A DNA stretch of 40,736 nt from Candidatus Pseudobutyricicoccus lothianensis. Its GTDB lineage: Bacteria > Bacillota > Clostridia > Oscillospirales > Butyricicoccaceae. A program made the position numbers and the translations under genes. The stretch covers positions 1-40,736 of the forward strand of contig CAJFRA010000023.1 of the NCBI GenBank assembly GCA_904419295.1. The letters run 5' to 3'. Under the pieces are notes generated by a model. It was not told the origin of the DNA. It searched no databases and saw only the letters and a list, made by a program, of their open reading frames with translations. This document shows positions 1 through 7,982 of the stretch, piece after piece; the first letter of the stretch is position 1, and every line of letters begins with the position of its first letter.

Positions 1-146
1 TCCCTGTGGGGCGTGCGTGCCCTGCCCAGACTCCTAGGCCAGATTCGGCTGTTTTGGCTCCCTGTGGGGCGTGCGTGCCCTGCCCAGACTCCTAGGCCAC
101 ATTCGGCTGTTTTGCGTACCTGTGGGGCGTACGTGCCCTGCCCAGA
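1..146. repeat. 58-bp direct tandem repeat, 2 full copies plus a partial third
   Basis: Units begin at 1, 59 and 117, an exact 58-bp period. Copies 1 and 2 differ at only a few bases. Copy 3 matches for about 30 bp and then diverges. Each unit holds GGGCGTGCGTGCCC and a CCTAGG core. The window starts at a unit boundary, so the array may extend to the left. No convincing coding frame or ribosome binding site runs through it, so I read it as intergenic. Confidence 0.85.
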
Positions 147-169
147 TGCGCACAGGCAACCGGTCTCCA

Positions 170-257
170 CCCGTTTTGGCTGTCCGGCCTACCGGACCCG
201 TTTTGGCTGTTCGGCCTACCGGACCCGTTACGGCCGTCCGGCCATCCGGACCCGGAC
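170..257. repeat. 27-bp direct tandem repeat, three copies, each with a small palindrome
   Basis: Units start at 170, 197 and 224, with a 7-base start of a fourth at 251. Each contains a GTCCGG-type arm and a CCGGAC arm around a 4-base loop, giving a short hairpin per unit. The array ends just before the -35 box of the next gene. It shares the motif GTTTTGGCTGT with the ends of the 58-bp units, which suggests related origins. Confidence 0.8.
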
Positions 258-259
258 AC

Positions 260-288
260 TTGCTTGGGGGCTTTGGGGAGTGTATAAT
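260..288 (+). promoter_or_regulatory. Sigma-A type promoter for the P1 peptidase
   Basis: TTGCTT at 260-265, a 17-base spacer, and a perfect TATAAT at 283-288. This places transcription start near 295, about 40 bases before the peptidase start codon. The tandem repeats lie directly upstream. Confidence 0.75.
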
Positions 289-337
289 AGAGCTGCAATG
301 AGCAAAACGCAGAAATTGACAAAAAAGGACGATGATC

Positions 338-1372
338 ATGCAGCAAAAACGCATTCATGAATATGGCGTGGCGGTGGGCACATTGCCCCGGGGGCCGCGC
401 AACAAGATCACGGACGTAGACGGCGTGCGGGTGGGGCACTGCACCATTGACACGGCGGAGAACAAGACGGGCGTGACGGTGGTCGTGCCTGGGCCGGGCA
501 ATCTATTTGACCAAAAGCTGCCTGCTGCGGCCTTTGTGTGGAACGGGTTCGGCAAAACGGCGGGGCTTTTGCAGGTGCAGGAGCTGGGCACGTTGGAGAC
601 CCCCATTGCCCTGACCAACACGCTGAACGTGGGCCTGGTGCACGATGCCCTGGTGGAATATGCAGTGGAGCAATGCCAGCAGGATGGGGTGGAGATGACC
701 AGCCTGAACCCGGTGGTATGTGAGTGCAACGACAGCCGTATCAACCAGATCACCCGGCGTGCCGTGACCCGGGAGCATGTGTTCGAGGCATTCCGCCGGG
801 CGGATGTGGATTTTGACGAAGGGGATGTGGGCGCCGGCAAGGGCACGATCTGCCACGGGCTCAAGGGCGGCATTGGCTCGGCCTCCCGCCAGATCGTGAT
901 GGATGGCAAGACCTACACCCTAGGCGTGCTGGTGCAGAGCAACCACGGCAAGCTGGAAGACCTGACGGTGGACGGCATCCGCCTGGGTGCGGGGCTGGCG
1001 GTGCGCAACCTGGGGGATACCCCGGTGGACCGGGGCAGCATCATCATGATCATTGCCACGGACCTGCCCTGCAGCGACCGGCAGCTGGGCCGCATCATCA
1101 AGCGGGCCAGCGTGGGCCTGGCCCGGCTGGGCAGCTATGTGGGCCACGGCAGCGGCGAGATCATGGTGGGGTTCTCCACGGCGCGGCGCATCCCCCACAC
1201 GGCCACCCAGGATATTGTGGCGTGCCGGGAAATGAGCGAAAGCCGGATCGACCTGGCTTTTCGGGCTGTGGCCGAGGCCACCGAAGAGGCGGTGCTGAAC
1301 AGCATGGTGTGCGCAGAGCCCGCCACACGGCTGGATGGACAGATCGTCCACAGTTTGAAGGAGTTTTTATAA
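338..1372 (+). CDS. P1 (S58) family peptidase, DmpA-like aminopeptidase
   Basis: This is a 344-residue protein of the P1/DmpA family of Ntn-hydrolase-fold aminopeptidases. Family members cut themselves before a serine, which then becomes the catalytic N-terminus of the beta chain. The expected signature is present: a Gly-Ser pair (Ser codon 1037-1039, residue 234) followed by IIMIIATD and the conserved KRASVGLARLGS stretch. The N-terminal ITDVDGVRVGH and the central GAGKGT and SNHG blocks also fit. An in-frame ATG lies 6 bases upstream at 332, but AAGGA at 325-329 is spaced 8 bases from 338, so I chose 338. No signal peptide is visible, so it is probably cytoplasmic. It is monocistronic, with its own promoter and terminator. 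The natural substrate (beta-peptides, D-amino acid amides or ordinary N-termini) cannot be told from sequence. Confidence 0.93.
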   Translation: MQQKRIHEYGVAVGTLPRGPRNKITDVDGVRVGHCTIDTAENKTGVTVVVPGPGNLFDQKLPAAAFVWNGFGKTAGLLQVQELGTLETPIALTNTLNVGLVHDALVEYAVEQCQQDGVEMTSLNPVVCECNDSRINQITRRAVTREHVFEAFRRADVDFDEGDVGAGKGTICHGLKGGIGSASRQIVMDGKTYTLGVLVQSNHGKLEDLTVDGIRLGAGLAVRNLGDTPVDRGSIIMIIATDLPCSDRQLGRIIKRASVGLARLGSYVGHGSGEIMVGFSTARRIPHTATQDIVACREMSESRIDLAFRAVAEATEEAVLNSMVCAEPATRLDGQIVHSLKEFL

Positions 1373-1382
1373 GGATTAGCAG

Positions 1383-1417
1383 AAAGACCTGGCCAAAGAG
1401 GGCCAGGTCTTTTTTTG
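1383..1417 (+). terminator. Rho-independent terminator of the P1 peptidase gene
   Basis: AGACCTGGCC and GGCCAGGTCT form a 10-bp stem with a 6-base loop, followed by a run of T. It lies 10 bases after the stop codon. Confidence 0.9.
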
Positions 1418-1434
1418 CGCCCACCGGGGCATAG

Positions 1435-1464
1435 AAAAAGGAGCGGTCTTTCGACCGCTCCTTT
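1435..1464 (-). terminator. Terminator of the SLH protein gene
   Basis: AAAGGAGCGGTC and GACCGCTCCTTT form a near-perfect stem with a short loop. On the - strand it is followed by TTTTT. It sits 32 bases beyond the SLH gene stop and back to back with the peptidase terminator, insulating two convergent genes. Confidence 0.85.
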
Positions 1465-1496
1465 GGTGTTGATTTGCTAATTCCTAAGGTTAGGAA

Positions 1497-4445
1497 TTAT
1501 TCGACATCAACAACGAAGCTGATATCCATACCTTCGATTTCTGTGAAGATCGCAGAGATCTCACCATCGGTATTTCTTACGAATACAGCATTGGTGTAAT
1601 TGCCGCTTTCGCCAGTCTTAGCTTCAGCTCTCACAGCAGAGCCTTCGCCTTCAAAGTCAGCCTCAGTATTGTTATTCTTCACATCAACATTGAAGATCTT
1701 CACATCTTCAGCAACCTTGAAGTTATCGCCGCCGATGGTAGCACGTGTGCTGCTCCAAGCAGTCAGGTCACCAATGATCCACTGATCATACTTATTAGCA
1801 ACAGTATTGTCGTACTCAACAGCCTTTACAATAGTCACATCAGCTGCATCAGCAACAGAACCATCAGATTCCAGATCAACATTGACCAGCTTACCAACCA
1901 GGCCATTCAGAATACCCAGCTGCTCATCGATGCTGCCATCATCGCTGTACTTGAATTCAAGAACAGTGTCAGTACCAGCAGCGTTGACCGGCAGGTTGAT
2001 CACATAGTCACCATCGCTGTTCTCGCCAACATAGCTGGGAACATCGGTTACGAAGTAGTAATCCTCAGCCTCTGTTGTGACCAAATCACCAGACTCAATA
2101 AAGCCAGCCAAAATGGTCTCAAAGCCACTAATCTTCTGGGCAACGATCAACGGAGATGCTGTACCCGAAGCTGTAATGTCTTTTTTCAGCTCAGAAGCCT
2201 TGATAACCGCATATTGATCATCGATTGCCTTTTCGCTGGTATCCTTTACAAAGAAGTAGGTAGAATCGTTGATGACGTATTCCTTGGCACCTACTGTAGC
2301 AGTGCCTTCGCTCTCATCGAAGCCAATCCGACCACCAGCCAGATATGTGGCGCGATTACCGTCCAGCGCAGCCTTTGTTTCAATTGTTCTCAGCGTAATG
2401 GTGTTATCCCGCAGGGAATAGGTATAGATGCCATTATTGTACTGAGCCAGAGCATCTTCTCTCAATTCGTTGTTAATCGTGTTTTCATTTGCACCAGTAA
2501 CATAGGTGGGATCACCATTCTCGTCCTCACCGATAATACCATCGTTAGCAGCATCGCCAACGCCAGCACTCTTGCTCAGAACATAGGAGCCCTTTGTACC
2601 GTCAGCCAGCACGACTTTGACACGCATAGTGATGCTGCCGAAGGAATCCTCGGAAGCGCCTGTGCTATATACATAAGCCAGGTTGCTGATGCTAGCAGAA
2701 GCAGATTCGCCAGTGGAGTAGACCACATAAGAGCCGTCCACATAGAAGGTATCATGACCAGCAGCGCCTGCACCTGTGTTCCAGTTGTAATCTTTCATTG
2801 CATTAGCATCCAGCTCGTAAGCTGTGCCATCAATGGTCATAGTGTCATAGTTACCATTTTTTGTTGTGTAGCTCTGTACATCGCTATTAACCGCATCCAG
2901 GACTGTCACATCATACTTCAGTTCGCCAGAAGACAGATTCTTTGTAATCTTCACAACATCTTCAGCGGCAACAGAAGAATCAATGTTCAGATAATCAGCG
3001 AAGTTCTCGCTGTTGGCGCGATTGAATGTGATTCTGGTAGTGCCATTTTCCTCGTACAGATTGACAGCGCCATTTTCAGCATCAATCAGACGGAACACGC
3101 CGTTTTCAGCATCAATCTCATCAACGACTGCATAAACAGGATCAGAAGAGATATAGATTGCTGTCACATAGCCGTCTTTATCATAGACAACTTTGGCAGG
3201 AGCGGAGCTGTTGATGCCCAGATAATCCTCATAAATGGTGTTGTTGTTATCATTTGCAACAGTGAAGGTCCAAGCATTCTGTCCCTTATCGACACCATTC
3301 ACAGTGCCATAAGGTTTCACAGCAGCGTAGTCTACATACAGAGCAACCGGATGATCCTCACTGTATGTCATTGTACCTTCGCCTTCCACAGTCATATTGC
3401 TGGGGCTAGTAGAGCTGAAGGAAATCTGATCAACAGTGGTGTTCACAACTTTCTCAGAGCTATCGGCCAGGACGGCAAATACACTTCTGGGAGTAGTATC
3501 AGTAATGCTGGTCTGGCGATAGTACACTCTAACTTTTTGACCCAGCAGGCTATTATCAACACCACTGATCTCATAGTTAGTCGAATCAGGCTTTTGCTCT
3601 TCGCCATTGTTAACCTGCACAACACCTACAGTTACTTCGTCCTGGTTAGTGCCACGCAGAGAAGCGCTCAGAGAACCTGCAGTTACAACGCCCGTATCGC
3701 TAATACTACCAGAAATGCGCACTGTGTTGGTCGCAGTCAGAGTACCACGAGCGATGCCCAGCTGCAGATAGTTCAAACCATAGCTAGCAGTAGGATCGGC
3801 GATGGTGCCATACATGATCTCGCCTCTGTTGTAAGTAACAAAGGGAGCGTTGATGGCGTTCACCATCAGGCGGGCAGTCCACTGACGGGGAGCCGCAGCA
3901 TACACAGAAGGTGTGTAGTTGCTGGTGATGCCAGAGTTGGCGCCGTCCATCAGCACGTTGGTCTGCCAAGCGTTGTTGTTGGTGTAGCCCTGCACGTCGG
4001 CTCTGTAGCCAACCAGGCACAGCAGCATCTTGGTCATCTCAACGCCGGTGACGTTACCGTTGGGATTAAAGACCTTCTGGCCATTCTCGGTCCAGCCAGC
4101 CATAATGCCCAGGTTCGCGCAGTAGTTGACGTAACCTTCAGCCCAGTGGCCAACGGGAACGTCAGAGAAGGTAGCCACGCCCTTGAAAGCAACAGCTTCA
4201 TCATCAACGCCGTTGTTCTTCAGAACGTAGATCATTTTGGCAGCTTCAGCACGAGTGACATTGTTTGTCGGGTTGAAGTTGCCGTTCTCGTCGCCCTGGA
4301 ATACGCCGAGAGCTTCCAGCAGGGTGATGTCGTCGCGCAGAGAAGAATCGATGGATTCTTCATCTTTGAAAGCGGCACCAGCCATCAGGGTGAAAGCCAT
4401 GGCAAACACCAGAGACAGGGCGAGAACTTTCTTCAGAGTTCTCAT
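1497..4445 (-). CDS. Large secreted SLH-domain protein, possible S-layer protein
   Basis: This 982-residue protein has a signal peptide (residues 1-24, basic MRTLKK start, AGAA end). Two SLH modules follow at about 34-80 and 93-150, with hallmarks ITLLEALGVFQG, FNPTNNVTRAEAAKMI, FSDVPVGHWA and FNPNGNVTGVEMTKML; a degenerate third lies around 155-205. SLH modules bind secondary wall polymers, so the protein is probably anchored on the cell wall. The remaining ~780 residues are rich in Asp, Asn, Ser, Thr and Val, with no enzyme motif I recognise. That fits a structural surface protein. The start ATG at 4445 has AGGAGG 7 bases upstream; an upstream in-frame extension to 4505 has no ribosome site and overlaps the promoter. 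Codon use is clearly more AT-leaning than in neighbouring genes, as in strongly expressed genes. The long ORF antisense to it is a shadow. Confidence 0.88.
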   Translation of the reverse strand: MRTLKKVLALSLVFAMAFTLMAGAAFKDEESIDSSLRDDITLLEALGVFQGDENGNFNPTNNVTRAEAAKMIYVLKNNGVDDEAVAFKGVATFSDVPVGHWAEGYVNYCANLGIMAGWTENGQKVFNPNGNVTGVEMTKMLLCLVGYRADVQGYTNNNAWQTNVLMDGANSGITSNYTPSVYAAAPRQWTARLMVNAINAPFVTYNRGEIMYGTIADPTASYGLNYLQLGIARGTLTATNTVRISGSISDTGVVTAGSLSASLRGTNQDEVTVGVVQVNNGEEQKPDSTNYEISGVDNSLLGQKVRVYYRQTSITDTTPRSVFAVLADSSEKVVNTTVDQISFSSTSPSNMTVEGEGTMTYSEDHPVALYVDYAAVKPYGTVNGVDKGQNAWTFTVANDNNNTIYEDYLGINSSAPAKVVYDKDGYVTAIYISSDPVYAVVDEIDAENGVFRLIDAENGAVNLYEENGTTRITFNRANSENFADYLNIDSSVAAEDVVKITKNLSSGELKYDVTVLDAVNSDVQSYTTKNGNYDTMTIDGTAYELDANAMKDYNWNTGAGAAGHDTFYVDGSYVVYSTGESASASISNLAYVYSTGASEDSFGSITMRVKVVLADGTKGSYVLSKSAGVGDAANDGIIGEDENGDPTYVTGANENTINNELREDALAQYNNGIYTYSLRDNTITLRTIETKAALDGNRATYLAGGRIGFDESEGTATVGAKEYVINDSTYFFVKDTSEKAIDDQYAVIKASELKKDITASGTASPLIVAQKISGFETILAGFIESGDLVTTEAEDYYFVTDVPSYVGENSDGDYVINLPVNAAGTDTVLEFKYSDDGSIDEQLGILNGLVGKLVNVDLESDGSVADAADVTIVKAVEYDNTVANKYDQWIIGDLTAWSSTRATIGGDNFKVAEDVKIFNVDVKNNNTEADFEGEGSAVRAEAKTGESGNYTNAVFVRNTDGEISAIFTEIEGMDISFVVDVE

Positions 4446-4495
4446 GTTTCTTCCTCCTATTAAGATTTTTGGGCACATTGTACCCTTCGTGTAGC

Positions 4496-4524
4496 ATGAT
4501 ACCAAACGGGAGAAAACTTTGCAA
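4496..4524 (-). promoter_or_regulatory. Promoter of the SLH protein gene
   Basis: On the - strand, TTGCAA (4519-4524), a 17-base spacer, and TATCAT (4496-4501). The predicted leader is about 45 bases and contains a strong AGGAGG at 4453-4458. Confidence 0.7.
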
Positions 4525-4565
4525 GAGATTTCAGCCGGTTGTCACAAAACTGTAAAAGACGCATA

Positions 4566-4712
4566 GGTTCCTCTGCGGAGGAACCCCGCCGCGCGATGAA
4601 CCCGGCGCGGCGGCTGCCGTGGTGCTATTTGCAAGTCAAACTTGCAAATAGCGGTGGCTCCCGGATGGTGACCACGGCGATGCGTCTCACGGGGGAACTA
4701 AGTTCCCCCGTG
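4566..4712. repeat. Cluster of four consecutive hairpins in the intergenic region
   Basis: The 311-bp gap 4446-4756 holds no gene but is densely structured. The stems are: GGTTCCTC/GAGGAACC (4566-4573, 4578-4585); CCGCCGCGC/GCGCGGCGG (4586-4594, 4605-4613); GCTATTTGCAAG/CTTGCAAATAGC (4624-4635, 4641-4652), enclosed by an outer GCCGTGGT/ACCACGGC (4616-4623, 4671-4678); and CACGGGGGAACT/AGTTCCCCCGTG (4688-4699, 4701-4712), perfect around a single base. No T-tract follows these stems, so they are not simple terminators. It could be a dispersed intergenic repeat element or a structured RNA. Confidence 0.8.
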
Positions 4713-4756
4713 CACCCCCTCCAGTCTCCGACGGGGTTTTTGCCGTGAACAGTGGC

Positions 4757-5731
4757 TTATAACAATGTTATCATCGAACTCTCGTCTTCCACCACTTTTA
4801 CTTGCAAATGGGGGTAATTTTTCGCCAGCCACTTTATATTTTCATTTTTTTGGCCGCGGAAGGTGGAGACCTGGCCTTTTGGCACCGCTACCGTCACTTC
4901 TCCCGGGGGCAGGCCATCCAGCAGGGCGGCAGCCTGGCGGCGCAGGATGCGGGAACGGACGATCTGCCCCATGGCCGGGTGATAGGCCCCGCCCCGCACC
5001 TGGGCGGCCAGCTCTTGTGTGGGGTTTAGGCCGATACGCACCACGGGCACCCCCGCCCCTTCCAGCTCTTCCACCGCATCGGCGCACCATTCCGCCGCTT
5101 CTTCCACCGTCAGCGGCTGGTAGCGGCCTTGCTCCATCCAGCGGCACAGGGCGGTATGCTCCACCACGCACACCGGATACAGCCGGGCGGCAGTGGGCTG
5201 CAAGGCCGCGATCTGCCGGGCCGTCTGGCGGCAGGTCGCCCGGCTATCCCCGGGCAGGCCGGCCATCATTTGCAGCACCAGCTCGAAGCCCGCCTGCTGG
5301 ATCTGCCGGGCCGCTTGCCGGGTCTGCTGGGCGGTGTGCCCCCGGCCGGAAAGGGCCAGCACCCGGTCATCCATGGACTGGGCGCCCAGCTCCACCGTCT
5401 GCACCCCATACCGGGCCAACCGGGCCAGCACTTGCCCATCGATGGCGTCGGGCCGGGTGGAGACCCGGATGCCGCTGCACCGGCCATCCTGCACAAAGGG
5501 AAAGGCCGCCCCCAGGTAGGCTTCCTGCAGGGCGGCGGGGATGGCGGTGAAACTGCCGCCATAAAAGGCGACCTGGGGCCTGCTGGCATATTGCAGCCCC
5601 TGCCGGATGGCCTGGGCCACTTCCTCCGGCGTGGGGGCCTGGGGCGCGGCAATGGCCCGCTGGTTGCAAAACACGCAATCGTGGGGGCAGCCCAGGTGGG
5701 GGATGAACAGGGGCAGGATGGACCGGTTCAC
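4757..5731 (-). CDS. Elp3-like radical SAM protein without acetyltransferase domain
   Basis: This 324-residue radical SAM enzyme has CPHDCVFCNQ near residue 15, the CxxxCxxC loop that holds the SAM-binding 4Fe-4S cluster, followed by FYGGSFTAI and VELGAQSMDD segments typical of Elp3/HemN-type barrels. It lacks the GNAT domain of true Elp3, and its substrate is unknown. A radical SAM gene beside rnc is a recurrent arrangement in Clostridia. The start is GTG at 5731, and GTGA overlaps the rnc stop by 4 bases, pointing to translational coupling. It is the last gene of a long - strand run. No terminator is evident right after the stop; the hairpin cluster at 4566-4712 lies just downstream. Confidence 0.85.
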   Translation of the reverse strand: MNRSILPLFIPHLGCPHDCVFCNQRAIAAPQAPTPEEVAQAIRQGLQYASRPQVAFYGGSFTAIPAALQEAYLGAAFPFVQDGRCSGIRVSTRPDAIDGQVLARLARYGVQTVELGAQSMDDRVLALSGRGHTAQQTRQAARQIQQAGFELVLQMMAGLPGDSRATCRQTARQIAALQPTAARLYPVCVVEHTALCRWMEQGRYQPLTVEEAAEWCADAVEELEGAGVPVVRIGLNPTQELAAQVRGGAYHPAMGQIVRSRILRRQAAALLDGLPPGEVTVAVPKGQVSTFRGQKNENIKWLAKNYPHLQVKVVEDESSMITLL

Positions 5732-6408
5732 TGGCCCATCAGCTCCAGCGCCAGCCGGGCGGCTTCTTGCTCCGCTTCTTTTTTGCTGCGGCCCACGCCC
5801 TCGGCGATCACATTGGAATTGATGAGCAATTCAATGATGAACCGCTTGTCGTGGTCGGGCCCGGTCTCCCCTTTCAGCCGGTAGGTCAGGGTCTCCTCCC
5901 GGTTTTTCTGCACGATCTCTTGCAGGGCGGTCTTATAATCCAGCGGATGCCGGGTGCGCAGCACTTTTTCCGCCTTTTCTTTGATGTAATCCAAAATAAA
6001 GCCTTTTGCCGCCCGGATGCCGCCATCCAGGTAGATGGCCGCCAACATGGCTTCCACTGCGTCGGCCAGCACCGAGGGCCGCTGGCGGCCGCCGCCGCTC
6101 TCTTCCCCGTGGCCCAGCAGCAGGTATTCCCCTAAATGCAGTCGCAGGGCGTATTCGTGCAGGGATTTTTCGCACACGATGGAGGCCCGCAGCTTGGTGA
6201 GCTCGCCTTCCGGCATGGAGCGGAAATGCTCATAGATGTATTCCGCGCAGATGAAGCCCAGCACGGCGTCGCCCAGAAATTCCAGCCGTTCATTGCTGTG
6301 CACCCCTTTTTCCCGGTTCTCGTTGGCGTAGGAACTGTGGGTCAGGGCGTTTTGCAGCAGGCTCTCATTGTGGAACTGATATCCAATGGGTGGTTGGGAT
6401 ATTGACAT
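5728..6408 (-). CDS. rnc: Ribonuclease III
   Basis: This 226-residue double-stranded RNA endonuclease processes rRNA precursors and structured mRNAs. The catalytic signature NERLEFLGD is at residues 39-47. A C-terminal double-stranded RNA binding domain occupies about 158-225, beginning DYKTALQEIVQ and ending SKKEAEQEAARLAL. I chose ATG at 6408 because AGGAGG (6417-6422) sits 8 bases upstream; the reading frame stays open further upstream but has no ribosome site. It is located downstream of acpP and overlaps the radical SAM gene. Confidence 0.96.
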   Translation of the reverse strand: MSISQPPIGYQFHNESLLQNALTHSSYANENREKGVHSNERLEFLGDAVLGFICAEYIYEHFRSMPEGELTKLRASIVCEKSLHEYALRLHLGEYLLLGHGEESGGGRQRPSVLADAVEAMLAAIYLDGGIRAAKGFILDYIKEKAEKVLRTRHPLDYKTALQEIVQKNREETLTYRLKGETGPDHDKRFIIELLINSNVIAEGVGRSKKEAEQEAARLALELMGQ

Positions 6409-6450
6409 AGGCGGTACCTCCTTTGTTGCACCAGTGTTCGTTTGCGAATC

Positions 6451-6490
6451 GAAAGGGCGCAAGGGTTCCCATAGCCCCCTGCGCCCTTTT
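6451..6490. terminator. Hairpin between acpP and rnc, possible partial terminator
   Basis: AAAGGGCGCA (6452-6461) pairs with TGCGCCCTTT (6480-6489) around an 18-base loop. On the - strand only a short broken T-tract (TTTCGATT) follows, so it could attenuate rnc expression or act as an RNA processing site rather than end transcription fully. Confidence 0.45.
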
Positions 6491-6524
6491 CCGGTTTTGG
6501 TATCGAGCTCTTTGCTGCCAAGGC

Positions 6525-6761
6525 TCATTCGCCGACGCGGCTTGTGATGAACTGGACAACGTCACCCACGGTCTTTACATTCTCCAGGGTGCCATCCTCC
6601 ACCTCGCCCAAATCGAAGGCCTCTTCCACGCTCATGATCAATTCCACCAGATCCAGCGAATCCGCGCCCAGATCCCCTACAAAAGAGGTCTCTTCTGTGA
6701 TCTCGGACGCATCCACGCCAAACTGCTCGGCAATGAGCGCGCTCAGCTTTTCCAATACCAT
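6525..6761 (-). CDS. acpP: Acyl carrier protein
   Basis: This 78-residue acidic carrier protein of fatty acid synthesis has GADSLDLVEL with Ser35, where 4'-phosphopantetheine is attached. I chose ATG at 6761 because GGAGGT (6769-6774) is 7 bases upstream and the family length is about 75-80 residues; the 24-residue upstream extension in frame is not ACP-like. It is preceded by plsX and followed by rnc, the common Firmicute order of phospholipid genes. Confidence 0.96.
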   Translation of the reverse strand: MVLEKLSALIAEQFGVDASEITEETSFVGDLGADSLDLVELIMSVEEAFDLGEVEDGTLENVKTVGDVVQFITSRVGE

Positions 6762-6865
6762 CTTTGCCACCTCCGTTGCGTCAAAATCCAATGGTTCTAT
6801 CTTGCTGCGGGCGCCGCATTTGCCGCGCTCCACAGGCCGTGACCCGATCAGCCCAAAGGGAGCAC

Positions 6866-6900
6866 CTGGCTTTTGCCAGAAGGTGGCTCCTCTTTTAAGC
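6866..6900. terminator. Hairpin between plsX and acpP
   Basis: An interrupted stem: GGAGCACCTGGC pairs with GCCAGAAGGTGGCTCC around TTTT. The T-tract is better on the + strand (CTCTTTT) than on the - strand (CCTTT). It could tune the ratio of plsX to the more abundant acpP transcript. Confidence 0.4.
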
Positions 6901-6953
6901 TGTTTGATTATAGCAAACGGATGGGGGGTTGTAAAGGCTTCGCGGGAAAAATT

Positions 6954-7982
6954 TTACTGTGCCTTGGGCTCCAGCGTCATGTGCTCGATGTTCTCCACGA
7001 TGCTCTCGATGATATGGCTGTCGGCGTATTCCATCGCCTGGCGGATGGCGCTCTTGACCGCGTGGGCGTCGCTGGAACCGTGGGCCTTGATCACCGGCTT
7101 GCTGATGCCCAGCAGCGGCGCACCGCCCACCTCTTTGTAATCCAGCTTCTGCTTGAACTCCATCAGGGAGGATTTGACCATCAGTGCCGCCAGCTTGGAA
7201 AAAGCGCTCTTTTTGAACATCTTCTTCATCTCGCCCACAAAATACATGCCAACGCCCTCGTAGGTCTTGAGCAGCACATTGCCGGTAAAGCCATCGCACA
7301 GCACGATGTCCGCAGCGCCGAAGGCTACGTCCCGGCCCTCGATGTTGCCGACGAAATTGATCCGCCCTGCCTCGTGGGCTTTCTTGAGCAGGGCATAGGT
7401 CTCCCGCAATACCGGGGTGCCCTTGCTCTCCTCCGCGCCGTTGTTCAGCAGGCCGATGGTGGGGTCGGCGCGGTGCATCTGCTTTTCAAAATAATAGGAG
7501 CCCATATAGGCGAACTGCAGCAGGTATTCCGGGGTGCACTCCACGTTGGCGCCGCAGTCGATGAGCAGGCTGCCGCCCTTGCCGGTGGGGATGATGGGGG
7601 CCAGGGCCGCCCGGCGGATGCCCCGGATGCGCTTGACATACATGGTGGAACCCACCAGCACAGCGCCGGTGTTGCCGCCCGAGACCAGGGCGTCGCCCTT
7701 CCCTTCCCCCAGCATGCGCAGGCCCACTGCCAAGGAAGAATCCTTCTTCTCCTTGGTGACGCTGGTGGCGCTGTCGCACATATCGATCACATCGGGGGCG
7801 TTTACCACTTCCAGCTTGTCCGTCACATCGCTGCTTTGGGCCCGGTCCAGGCAGGCCAGAATATCGCTCTCCCGGCCCACCAGGATCACTTCCGCCCCCA
7901 GTTCCCGGGCGGCCAGCACTGCGCCTTCCACTGTGCTCTGGGGCGCGTTGTCGCCGCCCATTGCATCTAAAATGATCTTCAT
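6954..7982 (-). CDS. plsX: Phosphate acyltransferase PlsX
   Basis: This 342-residue enzyme converts acyl-ACP to acyl-phosphate, the donor used by PlsY in phospholipid synthesis. Family blocks seen are ILDAMGGDNAP at the N-terminus, VSGGNTGAVLVG, and DGFTGNVLLKTYEGV followed by a GGAPLLGI block. ATG at 7982 overlaps the trmFO stop as ATGA, and GGAGG at 7993-7997 is 10 bases upstream. Together with acpP downstream it links membrane lipid supply to this operon. Confidence 0.96.
   Translation of the reverse strand: MKIILDAMGGDNAPQSTVEGAVLAARELGAEVILVGRESDILACLDRAQSSDVTDKLEVVNAPDVIDMCDSATSVTKEKKDSSLAVGLRMLGEGKGDALVSGGNTGAVLVGSTMYVKRIRGIRRAALAPIIPTGKGGSLLIDCGANVECTPEYLLQFAYMGSYYFEKQMHRADPTIGLLNNGAEESKGTPVLRETYALLKKAHEAGRINFVGNIEGRDVAFGAADIVLCDGFTGNVLLKTYEGVGMYFVGEMKKMFKKSAFSKLAALMVKSSLMEFKQKLDYKEVGGAPLLGISKPVIKAHGSSDAHAVKSAIRQAMEYADSHIIESIVENIEHMTLEPKAQ

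Noticed and set aside
1-257. CRISPR array
   Set aside because: Units are directly abutting, with no unique spacers of constant length, and no cas gene is present.
2214-4463. A 749-codon open frame on the + strand opposite the SLH gene
   Set aside because: It lies entirely within and slightly beyond the SLH gene, has no ribosome site, and its translation is a low-complexity mix of Ile, Val, Ser and Cys. The biased codons of the SLH gene leave few stops on the other strand.
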